Positions 23,877 to 37,300 of a DNA stretch of 64,000 bases are shown here, in pieces (position 1 is the stretch's first letter; each line of letters begins with the position of its first letter). The translations under genes and the position numbers were made by a program. Location: the NCBI GenBank assembly GCA_017165825.1, contig CM029393.1:4649468-4713467 (forward strand). Reading direction: 5' to 3'. The DNA is from Hepsetus odoe. Its lineage: Eukaryota > Chordata > Actinopteri > Characiformes > Hepsetidae. The notes beneath the pieces were generated by a model. That model was not told the DNA's origin. It saw only the letters and a program-made list of their open reading frames with translations, and made no database searches.

Positions 23877-25404
23877 AAAGACTACTGATGCATGAAAGAC
23901 GTTAGGAGGTGTATTTAAGAGAGGGAAGGTATTCCACACAAGGAGATGCACTCCATTTTCCTTTATCAAAAACGTCCACACATGTTCATGTTCAACATAA
24001 ACAGGAGCAACCCAGAGGTGCATGCATAATGCATCTCAATTCGTCATCCAAAAAGTGCCTCAGGGCATTATATACCATGAGTATTTTAAAGAGTAGTACA
24101 ACATATATTTGGAGAAAGAACTCACTAGGAACTTAAAGCACTTAAAGAAAAAATTAAGATATCTTGCATAAAATGTAATGAGGGTGTAATGAGGTATGAA
24201 CACAGTTGTACCTCTGTTTTGTTGCTCATATGGAAGTGAGATTTTAAAGAACGATGTTCTCTTCAACACAGCCTCACACAATTCATGCTGGAGGTACACT
24301 TATGCAACCGAATTTGATTTTGGATCCTGAATTGAACCTCAGCCTCCCACGTCACGCAATCGTGCAGTGAAGTTCAGAGAAGAGTAGATTATAAACTTTC
24401 TACAGAAGGAACTAAATGCCTCACAGTCTCTGGGGGGTGTGGGGGGGGGGTTGTTTCATCTTCTTTTCCACTGCTAAAAGGAGAAAAACTGTAAAGGAAT
24501 GTTCCACGGTAGCTGGCAATAATTATCTCACCGTTCAGACCATTCACACAGCAGCAGGCATGGGGCTGTACACATGCTATAATAAGCCATGAGTTCTCGG
24601 TTTAATTAGAACTACCGCCAACGCAGCCAAACCAGGCAGCACAGTCAGTCGAAATCCAGACAGCACACTGGGGAGATAGGATCTTAAACCTTCAGACAGG
24701 AAGCACAAGTTGGCTAGGTAGCTTACAGCACTGTAGCTACAAAACAACTGCAATAACACAGCAATAACACAGCAATGGCTTTAGATGAGACTTAGCTCTA
24801 CAGTCAAAGTACTAAACTGCACTCTCTATTAGAGAAGCATATCTGTATGTCCACTTTATAAATATTTAGGGCCTCCACCTACAATGTATGCACATTGCAT
24901 ACAGGTACAATTGCAGAGTTTGTTAGCTACACCATTCAACCACTCCACACATTCATGTTGGTTTTGGTGCTGAATCATTGTCAGAACACAGGTAGTATGT
25001 ACAAATATATGTTAAAAGGGTACTGCTGGAATTGCAGTCAGGTGAAGAGTTATCAAACACCCAAAAAATGCCTTGCTAAAATGAGTTCTGTAGTCAGAAT
25101 ATGACCAAAGGTGAAACAACAGTTGAGTCTCCATATAAGGTAAAATTCTGTGCCTGAAAAGTGTGTATGCAATGTTCTGTGATGTGCAGTGTTAATTGGA
25201 TTGGTTTAATCCCTTAGACTAGTTCTACTAATCTGATGAAATGGGAGAGTTTAAGACAGCAGGTGGTTATCCCTAAAACTGATAGCCATACTGAAAACAG
25301 ATATACACTGTAACACAGTTGTACAATGATGGTTTCAAAGAATTCTATTTGGTTTCCATTCATTTATACAATAAAAGAGTAACACTGATTAATTTATCTT
25401 GCTT
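23874..25404. other. Intergenic, nothing recognised
   Basis: Unique AT-rich sequence. A G run sits near 24432-24451. Confidence 0.5.
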
Positions 25405-25560
25405 TTTATCTTGTTTATCTTCTTAAAGGTCTGTAAAGTGACCTTGGGTTTGAGAAAGGCACTATATACATAAAAAGTATTATTATCATTATTATTATTA
25501 TTATTATTCATAATAATAATAACAACGATAATAATAATAATAATAGTAATAATAATAAAC
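25405..25560 (+). repeat. Retroposon 3' tail with (ATT)n and (AAT)n
   Basis: The phrase aaggtctgtaaagtgaccttgggt followed by gcactatatacataaaaagtattatt is a decayed fish retroposon tail. It continues into a long ATT/AAT repeat (25479-25559). Confidence 0.6.
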
Positions 25561-28500
25561 AAATGCATCATAATTTTTGCTATATAATGTCCTCTGGCAT
25601 TGATTGAATGACTGAACTGTTGATGTACAATCCAAAAAAGTAGCTAATTTCTTTCCTTTGTCCAAATAATCTCTATTTTTTCAGAACTACTATAAAAGCT
25701 ACTAAGGCGAAAATGTTACATTTTAAATAAATAAGTGAAATTTCAAGTATAAAGGCTATGGGTGCCTAGAAGAGACATAAGGAAATAAATACTTTTCATC
25801 TTAAAGTAAGCTGCATGCAGATCACAATGCATTTAGTTCAGTTTGCTGCTCACTGTCTTTCAATCTAGTTTCAATTTCAGTCCTAATGAGATGCATAATA
25901 GTCTTGGGGTCTGGGTTGGGGAGCATTTTCCCTGCAGAAGTCAACAGAGCAAATTTGATTGGAAGGTTGCCTCATGTGCGACAGAAGATGGCTTGAATCA
26001 CAGCAATGAAGTTTGTTTCATCACATCACAGATCCTTAACTTGTTATAAAAAGTAAAATGTTATATTTAAAATTTGGTCTGCACTTACAGTCGAATTGAC
26101 CATGATGAACAACATGTCCAGGCTGGTTATGCTGAAGGGATATTCTAGTGTATTGTCTTCCAACTGCAGCCCACCTGCTCTGTATGGTTATGCATTTTCC
26201 TGCAGTTAAATAACTTCCTTATCTAATGTTCTTTAAGCTAAAAATGAGTTGTGTTAAAGCAGTTTGCAGGTAGTAAACCCCAAGCAGGATTCCCTGGGTT
26301 TGCTGGGTTAGGCATTACTCTTCCTACTGTTTGGGTATTAATCCATAAAGTCACCTCTTGGAATAAAAAGTACAGTGTTAACAGCATAGTTGCCTATGAA
26401 TAGACCTCTGTCTACATAGGGGTGGCTCTTTCTTTCATCTCTTTTGTCCTTTGTCTTTTTCGCCTTTTTTGTCTTAAATCGATTCAGAGCTCTTTTAATA
26501 AAGCTGAAACGTGCATGATTCAAAGCACAGCTGATGCCTTTGTTCGTGTGAGCTTGCCAGAGTTCTACCTTTTATCCAGCAGCCACGTTGAGCTGTCACC
26601 GAAGAACAGTGAAGACGCGTGAGCCATGAAGTCATGATAGAGATTAGGGAACAAACGCTTTAGGAGGCAGATTGGGAGCTCTGCTCTGTTCTAACTTTCA
26701 GATTGTACCATCTGTTGTCACAATAAAGTCGAGAGGATTGACAGCTGAGACAGAGGTAGAAAGAAAGAAATGCCTTGTTTCAATTCCCTCTACCTACTTC
26801 CAGATTGTGTGAGGCAAGCAGTTTAGAAATCTGTGATATTAAATGGAGAATATCATTTTAAACCATCTTGAAAAATCAGCATAGACTGTGCATTTGGAGA
26901 CGAGGAGCTATATAGTGCTCTCTTTCATAAAAGGTTAAGTAGCTATTATCTAAAACGTATAATACGATTTCATTTGTTCTTCTTCTCCTTAAGAAAAAGG
27001 GTGACTAAACTCAGCTTTATTTCTAGAAATGTGGAGGTCACCCACAGCTCAGAGTGTGAAATCGCCATTGTTGTGGAGTGCGACAATCTATCAGCCTCAC
27101 TCAGTGTAACCGAACGATGACATCATGGTGTGATAAAGGACCTTTTATTGGCTCCAAGGTCATCAGAGGGAGCACAGAGGCGTAGTAATTGGCCCTCATT
27201 GAACTACATGTGCCTGCAGCTCGCATACAGAGAGCCTCACTAATCCGGGTATGTGCTCACTGAGATCCCTGCTGCCAATATGGATACAAACCAACCTTAA
27301 AGAGCACATTTTTGTTTTTTCTCAGTTGCTCACCTCACAGTTGGATTCAGATAGAATTTCCAACAAGAAAGTAATCATTTAACTTTTTTTCACCCATTAT
27401 ATTATGTTCTCTTGGGCACACTGTGAAGTGAATTTATTCACTTTAGGGGGTTGTCAGAGCAGTGGTTTCCATTTGGATTTTCAGGGGTTGTGGTAATGTA
27501 TTTAGTTGGAGTTCAGTTATTAGGATTATCAGAAAAGCAAGCAAATGTGAATTTAACATCTCAACATTAAGACATTTGCAAAGTCAAAAGTTGTTACAAC
27601 TGAAAATTAAAATATAAATATTTCCAGTAAAAGTAGTCTAACATATAGGGAAAAACAAAACTCAAAAAACAGATGCCATAATTTTTGAAAAGCCACATTT
27701 TATGTTTTATTTTTTTCCCAATATTTTCAATTTAACACAGAAACAGCAAATATTTGTGGAACTGATTGTCGTTTTTTAATAAAAAATTCACAGAAAAAAC
27801 GCATAACCTTGATATACATATAAAATCTTTCAAAAAGCTGTTCATGTAGACATGGAAAGGAAGAGTCCCTGCTTTTTCAAGTTACGAGCTATCAGCACAC
27901 CTTGCACTCCATATGGCGCCTCTTCAAACTGCAAACACTACCATGAAGACAACACTGCCGAAAGTGAGCAGGATGGAATGGAATCAATACAAAGGTGCAG
28001 AAACAAGCCTTCTCGCAAGGGACAGCTTGATGAAGTGTCTTGTTATCCAGTCAATGTGCTGACTCCCCATTTCTATAGCAAAGAGCTCCATCAGAGGTGT
28101 CCCTATCCCAGGGTGTCCCTGCTTCTTCTTCTTTCTCTCCTCCTCCCTCTCCTTCTCTCCCTCCCTTTCACTCTCTGCCATAAATCAAACTGGCTCTTTA
28201 AAAAGCTCCAGATTGCTCCTGTGTAAACACGGTGGGCCACTAAAGCCTGCCTCCACATCACATTCCTGTTTGTTCATTAAATATTAACCTGGACGTGCTC
28301 TGCCAGCACCCTCCTGAAATAGATTTTCATTTTCTGGAACGTTTGTTCGGCCACACTAGGCCCCCGGACCATGCTGAAGGGCATTACTGATCTAATCAGA
28401 TCTCGTCCTGTTGCCTGGAGAGAGAGAGAACTTTTTTTACTCACTTTCTCAACATTGTTGTCTCTATCTCTTTTCTCTTTTACTCTCTCTCAATCTTCTA

Positions 28501-28944
28501 GTCCCTGAGGCCAATGTTTGTCAAGGTCAAAGCTGACAAAATCATTTTTAGTGCTTTCCTTATGTTTGTTTTATTTTGGAGTCAGGATTATTCACAGAAG
28601 TTGTAAATGACTTACTCACTGCACAAATTCAGTCACTTTTTCAGCTCTAGGCTGGGATGCATTTGTTGATAATACACCACTGACATAGAAAAGAGTAGTA
28701 ATGCACAGAATGAATTCAAATAAGCTATTATGACACATTAATTTGTTTACTCCTTATTACAACTAGCCAATTTCTTCACAAGACCTTTTTAAAGAGTTTT
28801 TTGACTGACTACGACAGTTATTTAGCCAAAGAAATTCATATTTTCCTCAATTTTCAATATAGTAGATCAATATAGTATCCTAGTATACTTTTAAAAGTTT
28901 CATTATGTACTGTTCACTCCTCAGTGCATGCAAGTATATATGGA
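25561..28944. other. Intergenic; possible conserved islands, no gene
   Basis: The stretches 27030-27290 and 28230-28430 are complex and GC-richer than the flanks. I recognise no protein in any frame. Confidence 0.4.
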
Positions 28945-30430
28945 TACTTCTTCTTCTCCTTTCAGCTATTCCCGTTTAGGAACTGTCACAATGGATCATC
29001 CGTTTCCAGTTCCATTTCTTCCATTTCTGTCCATCCTTGTCACACCCAACGAAAATCTCAGCATCTTTAACTCCGACACCTTCAGCTCTGCCTCCTGTCT
29101 TTTTGTCAGTGCCACCATCTCCAACCTGTACAACATAGCTGGTCTCACTACTGTCCTGTAAACTTTCCCTTTTACTTTCAATGGTACCTGTCTGTCACAA
29201 ATCCCTCCAGCCACTCTTCTCCACACATTCCAACCTGCCTGCACTCTCTTCTTCACCTCTCTTCCACACTCACTGTTGCTCTGAACTGTTGATCCCAAGT
29301 ATTATAAACCTCCTCTTTGGTCTTCCTCTTTTCCCCTTTCCTGGTTGCTCCATCTTCAGCATCCTCCTCTCAATATAATCCTTGATATAATCCAACCTTG
29401 CCTCTCTAATTTAGTCTCCAAAGCGTTTAGCCTGAGCTGTCCGTCTAATATACTCAATTCTATTCCTGTCCATCCTTAACACACCCAACGAAAATCTCAG
29501 CACCTTTAACTCTGATACCCCAGCTCCGTCTTTTTGTCAGTGCCACCATCTCCAACCTGTACCACATAGCTGGTCCCACTACTGTCCCGTAAACCTTCCC
29601 TTTCGCTCTCAATGGTACCCGTCTGTCACAAATGACTCCAGCCATTCTCCTCCACCCATTCCAACCTGCCTGCACTTTCTTCTTTACCGTTGATCAAACT
29701 GTTGACCTCAAGTATTTAAATTCCTCCTCCTTTGTCACCTCTACTCCCTGCATCCTAACCTATATTAGCAAACATCATCAAACATCAATCATCCATCATC
29801 ATCCACGGGGACTCCTGTCTAACCTCATCTGTCAACCTGTCAATTACCATTGCAAACATGAATGGGCTCAGTGCGGATCCTTGACATAATCCAACCTCTA
29901 TCTCTACCCTGTCACACTGCCCTCGAACATATCCTGAACTACTCTCACATACTTCTCTCTAACACCTGACTTCCTCATACAAAACCACATCTCCTCTCTA
30001 GGCACCCTGTCATATGCTTTCTCCAAGTTCACAAAGGCACAATGCAACTCCTTCTAACCTTCGCTGTACTTCTACACCCTCAGAGCAGATATTGCATCTG
30101 TAGTGCTCTTTCTCGGCATGAAACCACACTGTTGTTCACTGATCATCACTTATTTTCTCAACCTAGCTTCCATGACTCTTTCCCAGAACTTCGTGCTGTG
30201 GCTGATCAACTTTCTGATCAAATTTGTGAACAGCATCTCTTCTTTTGGATGGAATCAGATTCACTGGTTGTCCTTCCTTGGACCATTTTTTTTTTACCAA
30301 CCACTGTGGAACACCCCACAACACTTGCCATTTTGCTCTGGCCCAGCTGTCGAACCATCACAAGCTGACCTATGTCAAAGTCAATCAGATACTTGCATCT
30401 GCCTATTTTTTCATGCTTATGAAACATCAA
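28945..30430 (-). mobile_element. RTE-like retrotransposon, rearranged fragment
   Basis: On the minus strand, two successive segments (29298 to 28996 and 29675 to 29460) encode the same part of the protein: VQAGWN-WRR, ICDR-VPL, KGKVY-TVV, MVALTKR. The 3' part of the element is therefore partly duplicated here. Reverse-transcriptase segments lie between about 29,700 and 30,180, with an internal deletion relative to the copy at 32-34 kb. The 3' end (ctgaaaggagaagaagaag on the minus strand) is at the low-coordinate side. Confidence 0.82.
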
Positions 30431-32224
30431 CTTCAATAACTTACTGTTCACTTGCTACCTGATATTCCGCTCCTCAACCGATGCCATTATAGCAAGAGGA
30501 TCAAAGTCATTCACTTAATCTGCCTTTGATGATAATGTTTTTAATATTTAGCATAAATCCCCAAATGTGGCTATTCTTGGCTTTTAATCTATTATTCTGC
30601 TTCAGTAATATGATATCATAATACTAATATAGCCTTTTGCTTCTCTGGGGATTCTTGCACCACCACTGTGCAGTCATTTTAATGCATTTAATGCATGCAG
30701 TGACCCATCTTCTGTGATTAATTTCCTTTCGAGAATAAGCCAAAAATCCACAAAGAGTGATTTGTTTTAACCCCATTTCAGAGTAATTACTCCAATGATC
30801 ATCAGCTGTTCATGACCCTTTTTCCTGTTTATGGGTCACCAGTCCAAAAAGGCTGAAAACTTCCACAGGCTTTTAAAATTTCCATAAAAGACTCAACAGG
30901 AAGCCCTCTGCCTCCTTGGCCCCATCCCTCTGTTTCAAAACACAGCTGAATAGGTATATTCAGCAAAATCATACTCATCACATGATAACTATCACTCATG
31001 TGCACTGAAGCAGGCAGGTTAGCATGCTGCCATTCACAAAGCCTTGGTCAGACTCACGTGAAGTTGAACTTAGTGAGAGCCACATGACAACAGTAGCTAA
31101 TCACTCCAGAGTTTGAAACAAAAGCTCATATAATAAGTAGATTATTGTGTATATGGGTTTAAGACTTAGATTTTTGAAACTTGCTTGTAACTATTCCAGC
31201 AGGTTGTGAGCTGCATGAAACATAATTTCCTTGAAACTTTACGCACAAAGCAATGCAGCATAATCAATGTTGCTCACAACATATTTAATTGGTAATATTA
31301 GTAGTCAGCAATGTTGATATTAGCTGTCATGTGTTATTTACTCTACATTTGCATCTTTGTATTATATTTATGTCAAGAGAAGGAGAAATTATTAACGTCA
31401 CAAAACAGACTGAGGTAAAGCAGGTCCTCTCTGCTTTCAGTGCAGCTTTGAAAGAATTCTCATTACATTTCCTTTTCAATAAAGTAAAACATTTTTGCAG
31501 TACCGTTCACTGAATTCATACAAGTGCCTTCATATCTTAACAATGCCATTGCCTTCAGCTTTGATTACTGTAAAATAAAATTCTAGGATATTTGGAAGTA
31601 GTCTTTCTTGGAAAGAATCAAAAGAAGGCAATAAAGCTCACAACGCTCTCTAGGACGATCACATACTGAATGTATATAAATGCAACTATTTTAGTGTAAT
31701 ACAGTATACTACAAGGTATTGCACTACCAGACATGTTCATGTGTCTACATCCTACAAATAATATTGCAAGCAGACATGCTTATGTTTTCTCCAAACCTTT
31801 AGAGGATTGCAGCTTGGCACAAACTTGTTACCCTGCTCTAATGGCTGCTCTCACGGCACCAAGGACATGCATCACCGCCTGCTCGACCTCCTCCTCACCC
31901 CCCTTGAGCCAGCAGGAGTTCCAGCCTCAATTAGGCCCTCTGTGCTGTCCGCGGGGTGAAAGGGGATGGCTGATTCCCTCTGACTTCTCTCTAACTAGTT
32001 CTCCTCTCTCTTTGGGCATGCTCAGCTGCCTTAGTCCCTTATTAGAGTGTTGGCTTCCTACCTATGCTTTGCCTACAACAGGTCACTCACAGCATCAGAC
32101 TGCACTGCATTAAAAGCTTTTAGGACTGGACACAAATCACTGTACTTTAAGCATCTGCTGATACTGAGTACCAATCCTGTTCCTAATTCTGTTTAACCTA
32201 ATAGTTGTGTAATGTAATGTAATG
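30431..32224. other. Intergenic, nothing recognised
   Basis: AT-rich unique sequence with a complex stretch at 30640-30920. No supported gene. Confidence 0.5.
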
Positions 32225-33770
32225 ATTTATCATTCTTCTTTGTCTTTCGGCTACTCCCATTTAGGGGTTGCCACATCGGATCAACTGTCATTTGTACCGG
32301 TCCTCTGCATCTTCCTCCTTCAATCTGACCACCTGCATGTCCTCTCTCACCACATCCATAAACCTCCTCTTTGGTCTTCCTCTTTTCCTCTTTCCTGGCA
32401 GCTCCATCTTCAGCATCCTCCTCTCAATATAATCCTTGATATAATCCAACCCTGCCTCTCTAACTTAGTCTCCAAAACGTTTAACCTGAGCTGTCCATCT
32501 AATATACTCAATTCTAATCCTGTCCATCCTTAACACACCCAACGAAAATCTCAGCACCTTTAACTCTGATACCCCCAGCTCCGTCTTTTTGTCAGTACCA
32601 CCATCTCCAACCTGTACAGCATAGCTGGTCCCACTACTGCTCCTGTAAACCTTCCCTTTCACTCTCAATGGTACCCGTCTGTCACAAATGACTCTAGCCA
32701 CTCTTCTCCACCCATTCCAACCTGCCTGCACTTTCTTCTTCACCTCTCTTCCACACTGTTGATCAAACTGTTGACCTCAAGTATTTAAATTCCTCCACCT
32801 TTGTCACACTCTACTCTCTGCATCCTAACCTTTCCACTGCCCTCCCTTTCATCCACACTCATGTATTCTGTCTTTGTCCTACTCACTTTCATTCCTCTCC
32901 TCTCTAGAGCATATCTCCTTATCTCCAGGTTCTCCTCAAGCTGATCCCTACTCTTGCTACAGATCACAATATCATCAGAAAATCATCGCCATCCATGGGG
33001 ACTCCTGTCTAACCTCATCTGTCAACCTGTCTATTACTACTTCAAACAAGAATGGGCTCAGCGCTGATCCTTGATGTAATCCAACCCCTTCATTGAATGC
33101 ATCTGTAACTCCCACAGCAAATCTCACCACTGTCACACTGCCCTCATACAAACCTGAACTACTCTCACATACTTCATTGTAACACCTGACTTCCTCATAC
33201 AAAACCACAACTCCTCTCTAGGCACCCTGCCATATGCTTTCTCCAAGTCCACAAAGGCACAATGCAACTCCTTCTGACCTTCTCTGTACTTCTCCATCAA
33301 CACCCTCAGAGCAAACATTGCATCCGTAGTGCTCTTTCTCGGCATGAAACCACACTGTTGTTCACTGATCATCACTTATTTTCTCAACCTAGCTTCCATG
33401 ACTTCCATTTCCCAGAACTTCATGCTGTGGCTGATCAACTTTATCCCTCTATAGCTACTACAGCTCTATCATTACCCTTATTCTTGAAAATCGGTACCAG
33501 TACACTTCGTCTCCACCCCTCCTCCACTCCGCAACTTCTCACTTTCCAAGATTCTGTTAAACAATCTGGTCAGAAACATTGCCATCTCTCCTAAACACCT
33601 CTATGATTCCACTGGTACATTATCAGACCAACAGCCTTTTCAGTCTTCATCCTCTTCATCACTGCCCTTACTTCCATCTTGGTTATTTGCTGCACTTTCT
33701 GGTTTCTGGTATCCTTACATCATCCAATCTTCTCTCTCTCTCATTCTCTTCATTCATTCAAATATAGAGT
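32225..33770 (-). mobile_element. RTE-like retrotransposon, reverse-transcriptase part
   Basis: The minus strand encodes, in order: ISEQQCGFMPRKSTTDAMFA, FVDLEKAYGRVPREELW, GLHQGSALSPFLF, then SKSRDQLEENLE, KVSRTKTEYMSVDERE and VQAGWNGWRRVARVICDR. These are reverse-transcriptase and C-terminal segments of the same family as the other two copies. The frame is broken in several places. The 3' end lies near 32230. No endonuclease part was seen, so the copy is 5'-truncated or the 5' part has decayed. Confidence 0.88.
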
Positions 33771-35175
33771 TATTGGGCTCTTCGTTTCATATTCAGATTT
33801 TTTAAAAGACATCTTTACAGCAAACCAAATGATCAAACATCACACCTACTGAAATGCCAAAATGAATTAAAAATCACATTTAAAGATTCCTCGTTTTATC
33901 AACTGGATAACCATCTCTTTGTTTCAACCAAAAGATAATCAGCAGGCAGGCTAGTTGATGATGGGGTGGTGTTCTCACACACACACAAACATACAAAGTC
34001 ATCTCTTCCTCACACACATGAACATGTATGCAACTGAATCATAACCTGCTGAATGTTTTTCTTCCTTTGTTAAGCCAAAAGGTTTCCCAGCTTACTGGCG
34101 CTTTGCTTCTTTTTATGTTCCTCACCTTTTATTTGAAAAAAAAAGAAAAAAATGTGAAAAACATTATTAATCCTGGGGTAAATTGCTTAAGAAGACATTG
34201 ATAAACATGAATTTTTGTTTCAAAGACACAAAAAAAGATGAAAGCTAATATTTTCTTCTAGAAAGATTACAGTGATATGGTTTATGGCTGTAGACAAATT
34301 TGATTTGATTTATTGACTTCCTGGACAGTGTCACTCTTTTTCATATTATCTGTTAATGATGAATGAATGTATTGAACAGCTAATATAATTGCTGGCTTCA
34401 AGCACATGCGGTGAGCACGTCTAGAATACCAGGACATTTCATTGTAGCCTAAGGGCTGTTTTGGACTGCCGTCAACAGTCAACTTGACCAGAAAACATAG
34501 CAAGCAGGAATGAGTTATCAGACCTCTCAGAACCCATGCATCAGGTGCAACTCTCACTTATGCCACAGTGTCAAAAGTGATACTACACTATATGAGCATA
34601 GCAACCGTCTACCTTTTTCTCCTTGATAACATTTCGGACAAGTCACCCAGCAAAATGGATGGTCGTCACGGCTGGAAGACAGAGAAAGTGGAACAGTGGG
34701 ACAGAGAATAGAAATGGAAAAGGTCCTTGTCACAGTTCCAGCTTAATGCTACAAAATAAGTGGCATGTTCTGCAGTAGGAAAAACCAGTACACTGGCTAA
34801 AACTCACACATCGCACTTACAAGCTAAATACCTTTAACGATGTGTAACGATGAACAGTAAACATCTTAAATGCTGTCTGTGTGGATGAATTAGATAATAG
34901 CAAGGACTGCAACATAGAGATCATTTAAGCAATATCACACATGAGGGAGTACTGTTGTACTGAATATCAGCAGAACTGTGATTCGATTATGATATGAGGA
35001 CACAGGAACATACAGCACCTTAAAATGTTGTCATTTTAGATCATTGTTTTGATGACTAGCTATAACTTTACAGAAGCTTTTGGGGATCCAAATGAAGAAT
35101 GATGATTTCAGAAGCATCTTGCACTGTTTCAGAATATGGCAAACACATTCTAATGATTGGATGCCACATTCTAGA
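33771..35175. other. Intergenic, nothing recognised
   Basis: AT-rich unique sequence. Confidence 0.55.
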
Positions 35176-35340
35176 TGTGTGGTGTGGATGTGTGGATGGT
35201 GGTGGTCTGGCATTACCACCACTGGGTCCCTGATCAAGACCCTTAACCCTGAGTGTCTCCAAGGGGACTGTCCCTGTAATCAAGACATGGCAGTCGCTCT
35301 GGACAAGAGCGTCTGCTAAATGCCGCAAATGTAATGTAAT
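35176..35340 (+). mobile_element. SINE family 2
   Basis: Head ggatggtggtggtctggcat, then ccctgatcaagacccttaac and ctccaaggggactgtccctg. The 3' end tggacaagagcgtctgctaa is followed by ATGTA repeats. The B box region is deleted. Confidence 0.78.
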
Positions 35341-35385
35341 GACATCTACATGTAAAATGCTGTAGAATGTTTTTTTAGTGGGACA

Positions 35386-35580
35386 TTTGAAGTGAAAGTG
35401 ATTATTTGTCAGTACAAACACAGCACAACACACAGTGGACCACAACAAAATGCACCATCTACACGCCATAGACATTGTCTAACCCATACACATGCTATTC
35501 AACAATGGGCAGCCCCATATAGTGCCCAGGCAGCTGCGATGGGGACAATACTTTGCTCAAAGGTACCTAAGGGACCTGAT
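35386..35580 (-). mobile_element. SINE family 1, 5'-truncated
   Basis: The minus strand reads ggtacctttgagcaaagtat and then body and tail, ending near aatcactttcactt. The tRNA-like head is missing. Confidence 0.7.
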
Positions 35581-36937
35581 TTATTGTCAGTACTGGGTGT
35601 TAATTTACCCTGAGCTAAAATATCAGCATTATTTACTATTGTCTCTAGAATATAAAAACCACTGGTTGAAGGGAAACATAGGGCTAAACTGAAAAATAAG
35701 GACTGCTCTTGGGTTATTCATGGTGAAGGAAGAAGCAGCAACACCAATACTGGAAATGTTCTTGCAGAACTAGTTATGGTGGATTGTTCAGTATGGTTTT
35801 TAGATAGGTTCATACTTTTTTTTTTTTTAAGCAATAAGTAATGGGTCAGTATAATACCTGCAAGTCATATAAGTTTGGATTATTTACAGTGTTAGGCTTA
35901 TTTTGCAGAACAACTATTTGTGGGTGTGCTGCTGCAAGATAACAAGCATGTGAACTCTTTGTTAAATCTAGGTAAATATTTAGCCTTTAAAACATTTTCA
36001 GACATCTGGAACTTGTTGCCCTCATAGATGGTTGATGTCCTTGGAACAATAAAAGCACTAAAATGAATTCAATTATTTTACAGACCCTGTTTGGTATCCA
36101 TTTCAAAATATCAGGTTGGCCAAAAAAACTGGGTAGATACTGTATCAAAGCAACACCAATTGCAATTAATTTCACTTAAGTATACTAATTATTAAAGAAA
36201 TTATTTTTCAATTTGTTCCTCAATTAATCCATCCTCTTGCTAGTACCCCTGGCACACAATACCACTAACATTGTTGGGTTGTAGGCTAACATATTCTTAT
36301 TCCAAGCCTCTATTTTATAATGTCTGGTACTGTTTTCCTGAAATCATGAATCCCCAAACCATGCTGGGCACTGGTGCAGGACCTGAATTGCAACAAACCT
36401 GCTTGTTGGGAACAGTTTTCTTAATATCATCAAGGTATAATAGTCAACATTTAATTAAAGGTGTTTGTTTTGTTTTAACATTGTATCACAGGTACTAGTC
36501 ATTAATTTGTGCTATTATATGTCCTTCTAATACATTTTTAAATGTATATTGTATAACTTCTTAGTGTGTATGGCAGGGAAGGTTTATTATCATTGTAATG
36601 CCTTTTGTTGTTTTTTAACAATTTCATGTGACGCTTCACAGGAGCTCAGAGTAAATATAATTATTCCTCATAATAGGACATTCTTCTTTGTGCTCTGAAC
36701 TAATAAGCTTTACAATGTTTTGTCTAATTGTGACAATAATCTCAGAAGAGATTTTTTCATGTCTTCATACTACCATAACTCACAAAGTAATAACAAGTTT
36801 TGTTAAAAAAACATTCACTTAATGTCCTTGCCTGTTCATTACGCTATAATGCCTAATACGCATTCTTATATTGTAATAACATGGCTGTAGTTCAAGTGTA
36901 GGACCTAAGTGGTGAGATTTTAATGTGCATGTGTCTG

Positions 36938-36941
<4 letters not shown>
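35581..36941. other. Upstream region of cdk18, AT-rich, nothing recognised
   Basis: No repeat or exon that I can name. Confidence 0.5.
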
Positions 36942-36982
<41 letters not shown>

Positions 36983-36999
36983 GTGTGTGTGTTTGCGCG
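36942..36999. repeat. (TG)n microsatellite upstream of the cdk18 promoter
   Basis: Nearly pure TG with one CG interruption, about 270 bases before the TATA box. Confidence 0.95.
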
Positions 37000-37201
37000 G
37001 GAGTGAGAGAGAACTGAGAAAAAGTGCATTCAGAGCCTGCAGCATACTCAGTGGTCACATTTGCTATTTAAAGAAGCCACAGCCATCACAGACACACACA
37101 CACACACTTCACATATACATACACAGCCATATTGCATTAGCTGGTGTAAGAGAATCACAGCCTCACTGCAGGCAGAGAAGGCTCGTGCGACGAGGCTCAG
37201 T

Positions 37202-37300
37202 GATTGGACGTTGCTATAACAATAGGGGCGGGGAAACAACCAAGTGAAGGTGGAGACTGAGCCTGATTATAAAATCCTTCAGAGAGACACATTTGCTTCC
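37202..37300 (+). promoter_or_regulatory. cdk18: Putative core promoter of cdk18
   Basis: An ordered set of core promoter elements precedes exon 1. There is an inverted CCAAT box (ATTGG, 37203-37207), a GC box (GGGGCGGGG, 37225-37233) and a TATA box (TATAAAA, 37268-37274). Thirty bases past the TATA box puts transcription start near 37298. The spacing is normal for an RNA polymerase II promoter, and the following leader ends in a consensus splice donor, which supports the call. A TG repeat lies about 270 bases upstream of the TATA box. Assignment to cdk18 is inferred from strand, position and the next recognisable exon; no transcript was seen. Confidence 0.6.

Noticed and set aside
35068..35475. 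A 135-codon minus-strand frame
   Set aside because: It is largely composed of two SINE copies read in antisense.
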